A program made the position numbers and the translations under genes. DNA of 5,858 bases from Gemmatimonadota bacterium (lineage in GTDB: Bacteria > Gemmatimonadota > Gemmatimonadetes > Longimicrobiales > Gaopeijiaceae). The stretch covers positions 1-5,858 of the forward strand of contig RFGQ01000395.1 in NCBI GenBank assembly GCA_003695865.1. Direction: 5' to 3'. Below, one piece after another: positions 1-5,858 of this stretch. Position 1 is the first letter of the stretch; each line of letters begins with the position of its first letter. The notes beneath the pieces are model-generated. The model had not been told where the DNA came from, searched no databases, and saw only the letters and a list, made by a program, of their open reading frames with translations.

Positions 1-39
1 CCCCCCGCCCCCACCGGCATGGTGGCCGCCCGCCCATGA
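1..39 (+). CDS. 3' end of an upstream gene (partial)
   Basis: An open frame enters from the left edge and stops at TGA 37-39. Its last twelve residues read PPAPTGMVAARP. The stop overlaps the ATG at 36-38 of the next gene as ATGA, the usual arrangement of translationally coupled operon genes, and the downstream gene has no Shine-Dalgarno sequence of its own. In many bacteria a DUF58 protein, preceded by a MoxR AAA+ ATPase, lies directly upstream of a TgpA-type transglutaminase, so that is the likely identity. This is inference from family context only, because twelve residues carry no family signal. Confidence 0.45.
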   Translation, partial: PPAPTGMVAARP

Positions 40-2117
40 GAAGCGTGCCCCTGCGTCCGCTCGCGCTGCTCCACCGGCGGCTCACAGTGCTGATGGCGCT
101 CGCCGCGCTCCTGGCCTTTGGCGGCGGGGCGGGCGTCGAGCCGCTGTCTGCGCTGATGGCGCTGGCCGGCCTCGTCACGGCGCTCTTCTGGCAACCCGAC
201 CCGAGGCTGTCGCAGCGGCTCGAGCACGTGTGGCTGCCGCTCGCCCTTCTGCTCGTCGGCCGGTCGCTGTTCCACATGTTCGCCGTGGGCGGCGACGTGG
301 TCGTGCCCGTGGTCGACCTGCTCCTGTTGCTCATGGTCGCCGAGTCGCTGCGCAGCCTCGACGCCCCCAACGACGCGCGGATCTACGCCCTGTCGTTCGC
401 GCTGCTGCTGGCGGCGACCGCCTACCGGCCCGGACTCGTCTTCGCGCTCGCCTTCGTGGCGTACGTGGGCCTGGCCACCGCGTCGCTCTTCGTGGGCACC
501 GCCCGGCGCGAGGCGGCCCGCCACGGGGCGCACGACCTCACGCTCGACCGCAGGCTGGTGTGGCGCATCACGGCATTCTCGGCGACCAGCCTCGTGCTCG
601 CCGTCGCGGTGTTCCTCACGTTCCCTCGCGTGAACCGCGCGTGGCCCGGGCGGGGAAGCGTACCCGCGGCGTCCATCGTGGGCTTCGCCGACCAGGTCTC
701 CATCGGTGAACACGGCGCCCGTATCCAACCCAACCCCCAGATCGTGTTGCGCGTGGAGTTTCCCGACGGGCGTCCCCCGAACGTCGGCAGCCTCTACTGG
801 AGGGGGCGCTCTTACGATCGCTTCGACGGGGTGCGCTGGTCACGATCCAGGCGGCTGCCCCCCTCGCTCGGCCGGGACCAGTGGTACGCCTCGTGGGGGC
901 CCGGCCGCATGCGCCAACGGATCTACGCCACGCCGCTCGACGCGCGCGTACTGTTCGCCACCCATCCGGCGCTCGAGCTCACCGCCGAGGGCGACCGTAT
1001 CCACCCCGTCTTCGACAACGCCGGCGACTTCACCTACTTCGGCTCGGGCTCGCTCGCCTACGAGGCGATCTCGGTATCCTCGCGGCCTTCCGCCGAAGCT
1101 CTGCGAGCCGCGGTGCGCGGTTGGGTGCCCGCGCGGAACCACTACACCCAACTGCCGCCGCTCGACCCACGGGTCGCCCGGCTCGCCGACAGCCTCACGG
1201 CCGGACTCACCAGCAACTACGACCGGGCCGTCGCCATCGAACGCTTCTTCCACGACACGTTCGACTACACGCTCGACCTGCCCGCCACCGCCCGCGAGGC
1301 CACGCTTGAGCACTTCCTCTTCCAGCGCCGTGCCGGTCATTGCGAGTACTTCAGCACCGCCATGGTCGTGCTGCTGCGCTCCCTGGGGATCGCGGCCCGC
1401 GAGGTGAACGGCTTTCTCGGTGGCCAGTGGAACGAGTTCGGAGGCTATCTCGCGGTCACCCAGAACGAGGCGCACTCGTGGGTGGAGGTCTGGTTCCCGG
1501 GTCAGGGCTGGGTGCCGTTCGACCCGACCCCGGCCGCACGCGGATCCGCCGAAGCCCGCCAGACATGGTACTGGCCCGGGAAGTTCCTGCTCGACGGCCT
1601 GCAACACCGCTGGAGCAAGTGGATTCTCGACTACGACATCGAGAGCCAGTCCGCGCTGTTTCAGCGCCTGGCCGGCGTTCTGCAGCAGAAGGGTGGAAGC
1701 GTCCGCTCGGAGGGTATGGACGGCTCGGGAGCCGATCTGCGTTGGCTCTGGACCCTGCTGATCGTCTCGGCACTCTGGACGGCCGCGCGCTGGGCGAGGG
1801 CGGGCGACGGCGGCTACACCGAGCCCACCCGCCTCTACCTGCGCCTCGTGGCCGAGGCCCGTCGCGCCGACCTGCCGGCGGCCGCGCTGCGCGCCCCGGC
1901 CGACCTCGTCGACACGCTGCGGGCCGGGCGCCATCCCGCGGCCCGCGCGGCGGAGCGCCTCGTCGATTACTACCAGCGCGCCCGCTTCGGCGGGGTGCCC
2001 CCGACCGACGAGGAACTCGGCGAGATGCGGGTGGCGTTCGACCTCGCGCGAAGGGCGCTGCGTGACGAGCGGGCTCGACGGCGGCGGAGCGCTGGACTTC
2101 GGCGCGCACCTGCGTAA
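36..2117 (+). CDS. TgpA-like membrane transglutaminase (TgpA_N/DUF3488 - transglutaminase core)
   Basis: A 693-residue inner-membrane protein of the TgpA family, of usual length for that family. Residues about 13-195 hold six or seven hydrophobic segments (roughly 13-30, 36-52, 65-84, 87-104, 116-132, 134-153, 175-195), matching the TgpA_N/DUF3488 region. A large extracytoplasmic part follows, with a transglutaminase core at about 385-500. Its catalytic triad is visible: Cys436 in RRAGHCEYFS, His480 in NEAHSWVEVW and Asp496 in VPFDPTP. A further membrane helix at about 569-587 leads to a basic C-terminal cytoplasmic tail resembling DUF4129. The core is intact, so transamidase or protease-like activity on an envelope substrate is plausible; the substrate is unknown. 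In Pseudomonas aeruginosa TgpA is reported essential. The ATG at 36 was chosen because it overlaps the preceding stop (ATGA) and leaves the first membrane segment complete. No Shine-Dalgarno sequence is seen, so translation probably depends on coupling to the upstream gene. Confidence 0.93.
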   Translation: MRSVPLRPLALLHRRLTVLMALAALLAFGGGAGVEPLSALMALAGLVTALFWQPDPRLSQRLEHVWLPLALLLVGRSLFHMFAVGGDVVVPVVDLLLLLMVAESLRSLDAPNDARIYALSFALLLAATAYRPGLVFALAFVAYVGLATASLFVGTARREAARHGAHDLTLDRRLVWRITAFSATSLVLAVAVFLTFPRVNRAWPGRGSVPAASIVGFADQVSIGEHGARIQPNPQIVLRVEFPDGRPPNVGSLYWRGRSYDRFDGVRWSRSRRLPPSLGRDQWYASWGPGRMRQRIYATPLDARVLFATHPALELTAEGDRIHPVFDNAGDFTYFGSGSLAYEAISVSSRPSAEALRAAVRGWVPARNHYTQLPPLDPRVARLADSLTAGLTSNYDRAVAIERFFHDTFDYTLDLPATAREATLEHFLFQRRAGHCEYFSTAMVVLLRSLGIAAREVNGFLGGQWNEFGGYLAVTQNEAHSWVEVWFPGQGWVPFDPTPAARGSAEARQTWYWPGKFLLDGLQHRWSKWILDYDIESQSALFQRLAGVLQQKGGSVRSEGMDGSGADLRWLWTLLIVSALWTAARWARAGDGGYTEPTRLYLRLVAEARRADLPAAALRAPADLVDTLRAGRHPAARAAERLVDYYQRARFGGVPPTDEELGEMRVAFDLARRALRDERARRRRSAGLRRAPA

Positions 2118-2126
2118 GCTTGGGGT
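2093..2126 (+). promoter_or_regulatory. Putative promoter for a leaderless transcript of the small gene at 2127
   Basis: A -35-like TGGACT (2093-2098, four of six matches to TTGACA) is followed after 16 bases by a TAnnnT -10-like TAAGCT (2115-2120). The -10 ends six bases before the ATG at 2127, so transcription would start at or next to the A of the ATG. No Shine-Dalgarno sequence precedes that ATG; only GGGG sits one base upstream, too close to work. The -10 includes the TAA stop of the transglutaminase gene. Leaderless genes with TAnnnT at this distance are well known in Actinobacteria and Deinococcus. The reading here is inference from spacing. Confidence 0.4.
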
Positions 2127-2549
2127 ATGTCGACCCTACCGGATCCTTCGACCGAGCGCAGCGCCGCCTCGACCGGCGTGGGGGCCACGCCCCCTGCGCA
2201 GGCCCCGGGTACGGAGCCGGCCCACGGCCAGGCCGCGACCGGTGGCGCTCCTCCTCCGGCCGCCCCGGCTCGGCCTCTCGAGCCGCCGACCACGGGCCAG
2301 CGCGTCGCGACCATCTCGCACGAAGGACGCTTCTGGGACGTGTTCCTCGAGTTCCGGGACGACCCCCACGACCCCAACACCTACCGGGGACTGCTGTGCT
2401 TCTGCCCGCTCGACATGGCCGAGGGGGAGGAGCCCGTGCGGACGACGACGATCATCATCGAGTCGACCTACGACGAAGCGGTCCGCAAGGCGCACCGCTT
2501 CGAAGATCACCAGCTTCAGGGCCTGCTGCGCTCGGCGCTGCCCGACTGA
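2127..2549 (+). CDS. Hypothetical protein, disordered N-terminus plus small folded domain
   Basis: A 140-residue protein that I cannot assign to a named family. Residues 1-57 are rich in Pro, Ala, Gly and Thr and look disordered. Residues 58-140 look folded: an aromatic strand FWDVFLEF (69-76), an acidic turn DDPHDPNTY, a strand with a CFC pair (Cys91, Cys93), an isoleucine strand TTTIIIES (106-113) and a helix YDEAVRKAHRF that ends in a Leu-rich tail. This is an alpha/beta pattern. No signal peptide or membrane helix is present, so it is probably cytoplasmic. Third codon positions are strongly G/C like its neighbours, which supports this frame over the overlapping ones. It begins nine bases after the transglutaminase stop without a Shine-Dalgarno sequence and could be read either through or from its own promoter at 2093-2120. 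The two cysteines alone do not make a metal site. Confidence 0.75.
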   Translation: MSTLPDPSTERSAASTGVGATPPAQAPGTEPAHGQAATGGAPPPAAPARPLEPPTTGQRVATISHEGRFWDVFLEFRDDPHDPNTYRGLLCFCPLDMAEGEEPVRTTTIIIESTYDEAVRKAHRFEDHQLQGLLRSALPD

Positions 2550-2573
2550 CCGGGCCGGCGCGTCCGCACGGAA

Positions 2574-2609
2574 ACGGGGTGGAGCGGCGTTCGCGCCGCC
2601 CCACCCCGT
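2574..2609. terminator. Bidirectional hairpin terminator between convergent genes
   Basis: Two 16-base arms (2574-2589 and 2594-2609) pair with one A/C mismatch (2583 with 2600) around a TTCG loop at 2590-2593. The stem is nearly all G-C. It lies between the stop of the small + strand gene (2549) and the stop of the - strand permease (2628), so it is well placed to end both transcripts. The T tract is poor: on the - strand the stem is followed by TTCC after its final T, and on the + strand by CGTCTTCG. It therefore resembles the strong-stem, weak-U-tract terminators common in high-GC bacteria. Confidence 0.75.
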
Positions 2610-2627
2610 CGTCTTCGCCCGTCGTCG

Positions 2628-3878
2628 TCAGGCCTCGCGCACCCAGCGCACCAGTTCGGGCAGCGTAGGCCGCTTGCCCTGCATGAGGATTCCCACGCGG
2701 TAGATGCGTCCGGCGACCCACGCCACGGCCACCACCGTGCCCGCCATCAGCACGAACGAGAGTCCGACCTGCCACAGCGGCGCGCCCGCCAGCATGCGCG
2801 GGAACATGAGCACCGGGCTGAAGAACGGCACCAGCGACATGACGACCGCGAACGTGGAGTGCGGCGACTCCATGACCATCGAAAGCACGATGATGGGCAC
2901 GACCAGCAGCATCGTCACGGGAACCTGCGTCTGCTGCGCCTCTTCCTCGGTCGAGCACATCGCGGCGACCGCAGCGTAAAGCGCCGAGTACAGGAAAAAG
3001 CCGAGCACGAAGAAGACGAGGAACGCACCGAGCGCGGCCAGGCCGGGCAGGTATTCGGCGACGTTCTCCAGCTGTGCCATCTCGGGCCGGGCCGCGATCA
3101 CCGCCGGCAGCCCGAAGGACGCCACCAACACCGCCATCAGCGCCCAGATGCCCACCTGAGTGAGCCCCACGGCGCCCACGCCCACGATCTTACCGAGCAT
3201 GAGCTGCCACGGCCGCACGGCCGAGATGATCACCTCGACGATGCGCGTGGTCTTTTCCTCCAGCACCGAGCGCATGACCTGCACCCCGTAGAGGAGCAGG
3301 ATCATGTACAGGAAGAAGGACCCGACGAATCCGGTGACGAGGCCGACGGCCCGCTCGGCCCCTTCCGGCTCTTCCTCCGACAGGTTGACCCAGTCGATGT
3401 CGCCGCCCGCCAGTAGCGCTGCGACGTCGACGTCGGCCCCGCTCTCCGCCAGGCGGTGCGCGACCACGGCCTCGGTGACCGCCTGTTGCAGGCGCAACCG
3501 GCGTACGGTGCCGGGCCGGCCGTCTCCCTGGTACGTCGCCCTCCCCTCGCGCAGCGTGCCCTCGTCCAGCACCAGGAATCCGGCGATTTCCCCCTCGTCC
3601 ACGCGCGACTGCAGAGCCTCGTAGACCCCGTCGGTGTAGGGCACGGCGTCCACGTCGAAGGAGCCTTCGAGCCGCTCCACCACCGCCGCAGCCAGACGAC
3701 CCGTCTCGTCGACCACCGCGATGCGGCGCTCCGCCCGCTCACCGCGCGCTTCGAGGAAGATCGGGATCGCGAAAACCGCGATCATGAACACCGGGAGCGC
3801 GATGGTGCCCAGAATGAACCACCGGTTGCGCACCCGCTGCAGGTATTCGCGCCTCATCACGACGAGCACGCTGTTCAT
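2628..3878 (-). CDS. ABC-2 type exporter permease, NatB/YhaP-like
   Basis: A 416-residue membrane subunit of an ABC exporter, of usual length for NatB-like permeases. One helix near the N-terminus (about 21-42) is followed by a large extracytoplasmic domain (about 43-176) and a block of about six further helices (roughly 177-199, 228-258, 277-305, 320-336, 342-360, 370-394). The family signature EEKTTRIVEVIISAVRPWQL lies at 207-226, just after the second helix, and continues into LMLGKIVG. The start ATG (3876-3878) overlaps the stop of the ATPase gene as ATGA, and a GGGAGGGG Shine-Dalgarno-like stretch lies just upstream. The two proteins should form a full transporter. NatAB exports sodium in Bacillus subtilis, but relatives differ in substrate and nothing here identifies it. 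The gene is intact and ends at a shared terminator. Confidence 0.92.
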   Translation of the reverse strand: MNSVLVVMRREYLQRVRNRWFILGTIALPVFMIAVFAIPIFLEARGERAERRIAVVDETGRLAAAVVERLEGSFDVDAVPYTDGVYEALQSRVDEGEIAGFLVLDEGTLREGRATYQGDGRPGTVRRLRLQQAVTEAVVAHRLAESGADVDVAALLAGGDIDWVNLSEEEPEGAERAVGLVTGFVGSFFLYMILLLYGVQVMRSVLEEKTTRIVEVIISAVRPWQLMLGKIVGVGAVGLTQVGIWALMAVLVASFGLPAVIAARPEMAQLENVAEYLPGLAALGAFLVFFVLGFFLYSALYAAVAAMCSTEEEAQQTQVPVTMLLVVPIIVLSMVMESPHSTFAVVMSLVPFFSPVLMFPRMLAGAPLWQVGLSFVLMAGTVVAVAWVAGRIYRVGILMQGKRPTLPELVRWVREA

Positions 3879-4816
3879 GCGACCCCTCCCAGCGGCTGGA
3901 AGTCGGTGGGGAGTCCGGCGTCTCCGGCGGCGTCGGCACCGGCGTGCCGCACGAAGATCTCGTGCAGCGAAGGCTCGACCAGGTCGAAACGCCGCAACCG
4001 CACGCCCGCCTCGAGCGCGCGCCGCAGCAGGGCCTGTTCGTCGGCACCCTCACGCAGGTGCACGAGCAACGTGTCACCGTCCCGCTCGGCCCCGTCGACC
4101 TCGGGTCCGCGCACCCAGGCGTCGTCTCCCTCGAACTCGAGCGCCACCACGTCGCGGCGCTCCGCCCGTTTGAGCTCGCGCAGGTTACCGTCGAGTACCT
4201 TGCGCGCCTTCGAGATGAGGCAGACGTACTCGCACAGGCTCTCCGCGTGCGCCATCAGGTGCGTCGAAAACAGGATCGTGGTGCCCCGCTCGTGGAACTC
4301 ACGCACGATCTGCTCCAACACGTCCTGGTTGATGGGGTCGAGCCCGCTGAACGGCTCGTCGAGAATGAGCAGCTCGGGCTCGTGCAGGATGGTGGCGATG
4401 AACTGGACCTTCTGCTGCATGCCCTTGGAGAGGTCCTCGATCTTCTTCTGGCTCCAGTCGGCCAACCCCAGCCGCTCGAGCCAGCGCTCGCCCCGGGCCC
4501 GCGCCTCGCGGCGCGGAATCGCCCGGATCTCGCCCATGAACTCGAGGTACTCGAGCACCTTCATCTTCTTGTAGACGCCCCGCTCCTCCGGCAGGTAGCC
4601 GACACGCTTACGGGCACGGTCGTCGGGCTCGCCCCCGAACAGGGCCACCGACCCCTCGTCGGGGAGCAGGATCGACATGATCATGCGGATCGTGGTCGTC
4701 TTGCCCGACCCATTGGGGCCGAGAAGGCCGTAGATCGAGCCCCTGGGGATCCGCAGATCGAGGTCCTCCACGGCGGTGTGTGACCCGAAGCGCTTGGTGA
4801 CGCCGTGCAGCTCCAC
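3875..4816 (-). CDS. ABC exporter ATP-binding subunit, NatA-like with C-terminal DUF4162
   Basis: A 313-residue cytoplasmic ATPase that should power the adjoining permease. All ABC motifs are present: Walker A GPNGSGKT (33-40, Lys39), the Q-loop region YLPEERG (74-80), signature LSKGMQQ (129-135), Walker B LLILDEP (149-155, Glu154 catalytic), D-loop SGLD (157-160) and switch His186. Glutamate in place of the Q-loop glutamine is usual in the NatA subgroup, so it is not a defect. Residues about 215-292 match DUF4162, ending with EPSLHEIFV. The start chosen is GTG 4814-4816, which gives MELHGVTKRFG as in relatives. No Shine-Dalgarno sequence precedes it. A GGGAGG at 4849-4854 (- strand) sits five bases before an in-frame CTG at 4841-4843, which would add nine residues. 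The gene overlaps the permease by four bases. Confidence 0.93.
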   Translation of the reverse strand: MELHGVTKRFGSHTAVEDLDLRIPRGSIYGLLGPNGSGKTTTIRMIMSILLPDEGSVALFGGEPDDRARKRVGYLPEERGVYKKMKVLEYLEFMGEIRAIPRREARARGERWLERLGLADWSQKKIEDLSKGMQQKVQFIATILHEPELLILDEPFSGLDPINQDVLEQIVREFHERGTTILFSTHLMAHAESLCEYVCLISKARKVLDGNLRELKRAERRDVVALEFEGDDAWVRGPEVDGAERDGDTLLVHLREGADEQALLRRALEAGVRLRRFDLVEPSLHEIFVRHAGADAAGDAGLPTDFQPLGGVA

Positions 4817-5138
4817 CGCGAACGACTGCGTACCGGTTTCCAGATCGACCTCCCGTGTCTGGGGGACCGCACGGGTCCCGCATGGTCACCTCGGCGGATG
4901 CCTGCGCGGGCGCCCACCCCGCAGCCGCAGCAGCGAGTGCGACCCCGGTGCGGGGGCGCGCACAAGCTACCGCTGTACGCACATGGGTACCAGCATCTTC
5001 ATCCAGATCCGCACATGTTCCGGACGTTTGCGGCCCACCCGGCGACCCGGGCGCCGGCCGAGGCCCGCTACCCGTTGCCGCTCGGCGTATCGAGCCTACA
5101 TTTCAGGGCTGCGCCCGCGTTCATCTCAGGGAGGCTGT
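4817..5138. other. Divergent intergenic region between exporter and AbrB-macro operons
   Basis: This 322-base stretch holds no gene I can support. It should contain the promoters of both divergent operons. For the right-hand operon a promoter is visible at 5075-5102. For the exporter no convincing promoter is seen; TAGCTT on the - strand (4969-4964) fits TAnnnT but lacks a good -35. Other structure: a 6-bp hairpin GGGACC/GGTCCC with a 5-base loop at 4863-4879 in the probable natA leader; an imperfect palindrome at 4975-4990 (six of eight pairs, GTAC ends); and the 8-mer CGCACATG at 4978-4985 and again at 5010-5017, 32 bases apart. Any of these could be operator sites, but none is long enough to be secure. 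Confidence 0.5.
5075..5102 (+). promoter_or_regulatory. Putative sigma70-like promoter of the AbrB-macro operon
   Basis: TTGCCG (5075-5080, four of six matches to TTGACA) and TACATT (5097-5102, four of six matches to TATAAT) are separated by 16 bases. This would start transcription near 5109 and give a leader of about 30 bases carrying the AGGGAGG ribosome binding site (5128-5134) four bases before the ATG at 5139. In such GC-rich DNA this is a relatively good match, and it is the best one in the intergenic region. There is no experimental support. Confidence 0.5.
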
Positions 5139-5330
5139 ATGGCCATCTATCGCACGCTCTTCTACGCCGACGTGACCGTCGGCGTCGGGGGCCGGATCAC
5201 GATTCCGCAGGATCTTCGCGACCAGCTCGGCATCGCCGAGGGCGATACGCTGACCGTGCGCGTCGAAGAGACGCCCCGCGGGCAGCGGCAGATGGTCATG
5301 TGGAGGGCGGAGGAGCAGCCGGAGGACTGA
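5139..5330 (+). CDS. AbrB/SpoVT-type (MazE-like) swapped-hairpin DNA-binding protein
   Basis: A 63-residue protein consisting almost entirely of one SpoVT-AbrB domain. The core VTVGVGGRITIPQDLRDQLG (12-31) and IAEGDTLTVRVEE (32-44) follow the family consensus of a GRI-IP strand, a short helix and a GD turn. Such proteins form dimers of interlocked beta hairpins that bind DNA, as repressors or as antitoxins of MazE type. The ATG at 5139 was chosen because AGGGAGG (5128-5134) lies four bases upstream; an open frame extends further left but has no such site and no family similarity. The acidic tail is short. The macrodomain gene starts one base after the stop, so the two are co-translated. Autoregulation of this operon is the simplest role. 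It is not followed by a MazF- or PIN-type toxin. Confidence 0.85.
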   Translation: MAIYRTLFYADVTVGVGGRITIPQDLRDQLGIAEGDTLTVRVEETPRGQRQMVMWRAEEQPED

Positions 5331-5331
5331 C

Positions 5332-5856
5332 GTGCCGGACTCCCTCGTGATCCGCGAGGGTGACCTCACCACCTTCGACGGCGACGCCGTCGTCAACGCC
5401 GCCAACAACCACCTCGTGCTCGGGGCCGGCGTCGCCGGAGCGATCGCGCGGCGGGGCGGCCCGGCGGTCCAGCGGGCCTGCGATGCGCACGTGCGGGAGC
5501 ACGGGCCGATCCGCGTGGGCGAGGCGGTGCTCACTCCGGCCGGCGACCTGCCGGCGCGCTGGGTGATCCACGCGGCCGCAATGGGCGACGAACCCGCGTC
5601 GGCCCGATCCATCCGCGAGGCGACCCGCAGCGCGCTCGAACTCGCACGCGCCCACGGGCTCGAAAGCGTCGCGTTCCCCGTGTTGGGCACCGGCGTGGCC
5701 GGCTTCGACTTCGACGAGGCGGCCTCCATCATGCTCGTCGAGATCCGACGGGCGCTCGACGCGGAGGGCGCGCCCTCCACGGTCGTACTCTACGGCTTCC
5801 TACCGGAGCAGGCGGCGTGCCTGCGTGAGCTCGCGGGCGCCGCGCCCGCCCCCTGA
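5332..5856 (+). CDS. Macrodomain (ADP-ribose-binding) protein
   Basis: A 174-residue single-domain macro (Appr-1-p processing) protein. Visible motifs in order are REGDLTTFDGDAVVNAANN (8-26), with Asp11 for the adenine and Asn22/Asn25 of the NAAN motif; first loop LGAGVAGAI (30-38); TPAGDLPARWVIHAAAMG (68-85); and second phosphate-binding loop FPVLGTGVAGF (115-125). The order and length fit a stand-alone macrodomain of the Af1521/MacroD kind, which binds ADP-ribose and often hydrolyses O-acetyl-ADP-ribose or ADP-ribosyl-protein links. The first loop reads G-A-G-V rather than the G-G-G-V of MacroD enzymes. The GTG start at 5332 follows the AbrB-like stop by one base, and GGAGGA (5321-5326) lies five bases before it. 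The protein is complete, ending in an Ala/Pro tail two bases before the window edge. Its catalytic ability cannot be judged from sequence alone. Confidence 0.92.
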   Translation: MPDSLVIREGDLTTFDGDAVVNAANNHLVLGAGVAGAIARRGGPAVQRACDAHVREHGPIRVGEAVLTPAGDLPARWVIHAAAMGDEPASARSIREATRSALELARAHGLESVAFPVLGTGVAGFDFDEAASIMLVEIRRALDAEGAPSTVVLYGFLPEQAACLRELAGAAPAP

Positions 5857-5858
5857 CC

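Noticed and set aside
840..1934. 364-residue open frame on the - strand inside the transglutaminase gene
   Set aside because: It is antisense to a gene with an intact catalytic triad and membrane pattern. Long antisense frames are expected in DNA this rich in G/C, and the translation has no family features.
3645..3663. Q-loop glutamine loss in the ATPase as a sign of inactivation (considered for the exporter, the motif itself lying near 4577-4597)
   Set aside because: Glutamate in YLPEERG is the normal form in NatA-like ATPases and every other catalytic motif is intact.
3456..4783. Long + strand open frames opposite the ABC exporter genes (3456-4574 and 3944-4783)
   Set aside because: Their translations are low-complexity Arg/Ser/Pro- or His/Gln/Leu-rich, while the - strand carries complete ABC motifs. 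They are shadows.
5011..5020. LexA-like SOS box at GCACATGTTC
   Set aside because: The Gram-positive SOS box needs GAAC and GTTC separated by four bases. Here only two bases separate imperfect halves, and no SOS gene is next to it.
4776..5138. Upstream extension of the AbrB-like frame to 184 residues
   Set aside because: The extra residues overlap the natA start, resemble no family and lack a ribosome binding site, whereas ATG 5139 has AGGGAGG at proper spacing and gives a normal-length domain.
5139..5856. Classical type II toxin-antitoxin system
   Set aside because: The AbrB-like protein is not paired with a MazF, PIN or other known toxin, and no DarT-like ADP-ribosyltransferase is visible beside the macrodomain within the window.

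Overview
This is a GC-rich bacterial window (about 70% G+C by eye, strong G/C preference at third codon positions) that is almost fully coding. Nothing in it fixes the lineage. The codon usage, the NatAB-type exporter, the AbrB-like/macrodomain pair and a TgpA-type membrane transglutaminase would fit a high-GC environmental phylum such as Gemmatimonadota, but that is inference. I see no tRNA, rRNA, CRISPR array, insertion sequence or prophage gene.

Left part, + strand (1-2549). The last codons of an upstream gene overlap, by ATGA, the start of a 693-residue TgpA-like transglutaminase with a multi-spanning N-terminus, an outward-facing Cys/His/Asp transglutaminase core and a C-terminal helix plus tail. 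Nine bases after its stop begins an unrecognised 140-residue protein with a Pro/Ala-rich disordered N-terminus and a small folded C-terminal part. It has no Shine-Dalgarno sequence. A -35/-10 pair placed so that transcription would begin at or next to the ATG suggests a leaderless transcript.

Middle, - strand (2628-4816). An ABC exporter operon reads leftwards: a NatA-type ATPase followed, through an ATGA overlap, by a NatB-type permease. Its 3' end converges on the small hypothetical gene. A strong hairpin with a TTCG loop (2574-2609) between the two stops probably terminates both transcripts.

Right part, + strand (4817-5856). A 322-base divergent intergenic region separates the exporter from a two-gene operon: a 63-residue AbrB/SpoVT-type swapped-hairpin DNA-binding protein and a 174-residue macrodomain protein, one base apart. 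The pair has a plausible sigma70-like promoter and good Shine-Dalgarno sequences. The AbrB-like protein may regulate its own operon and perhaps the divergent exporter, while the macrodomain probably binds or processes an ADP-ribose derivative. This pair is the most interesting part of the window, though each domain family is known.
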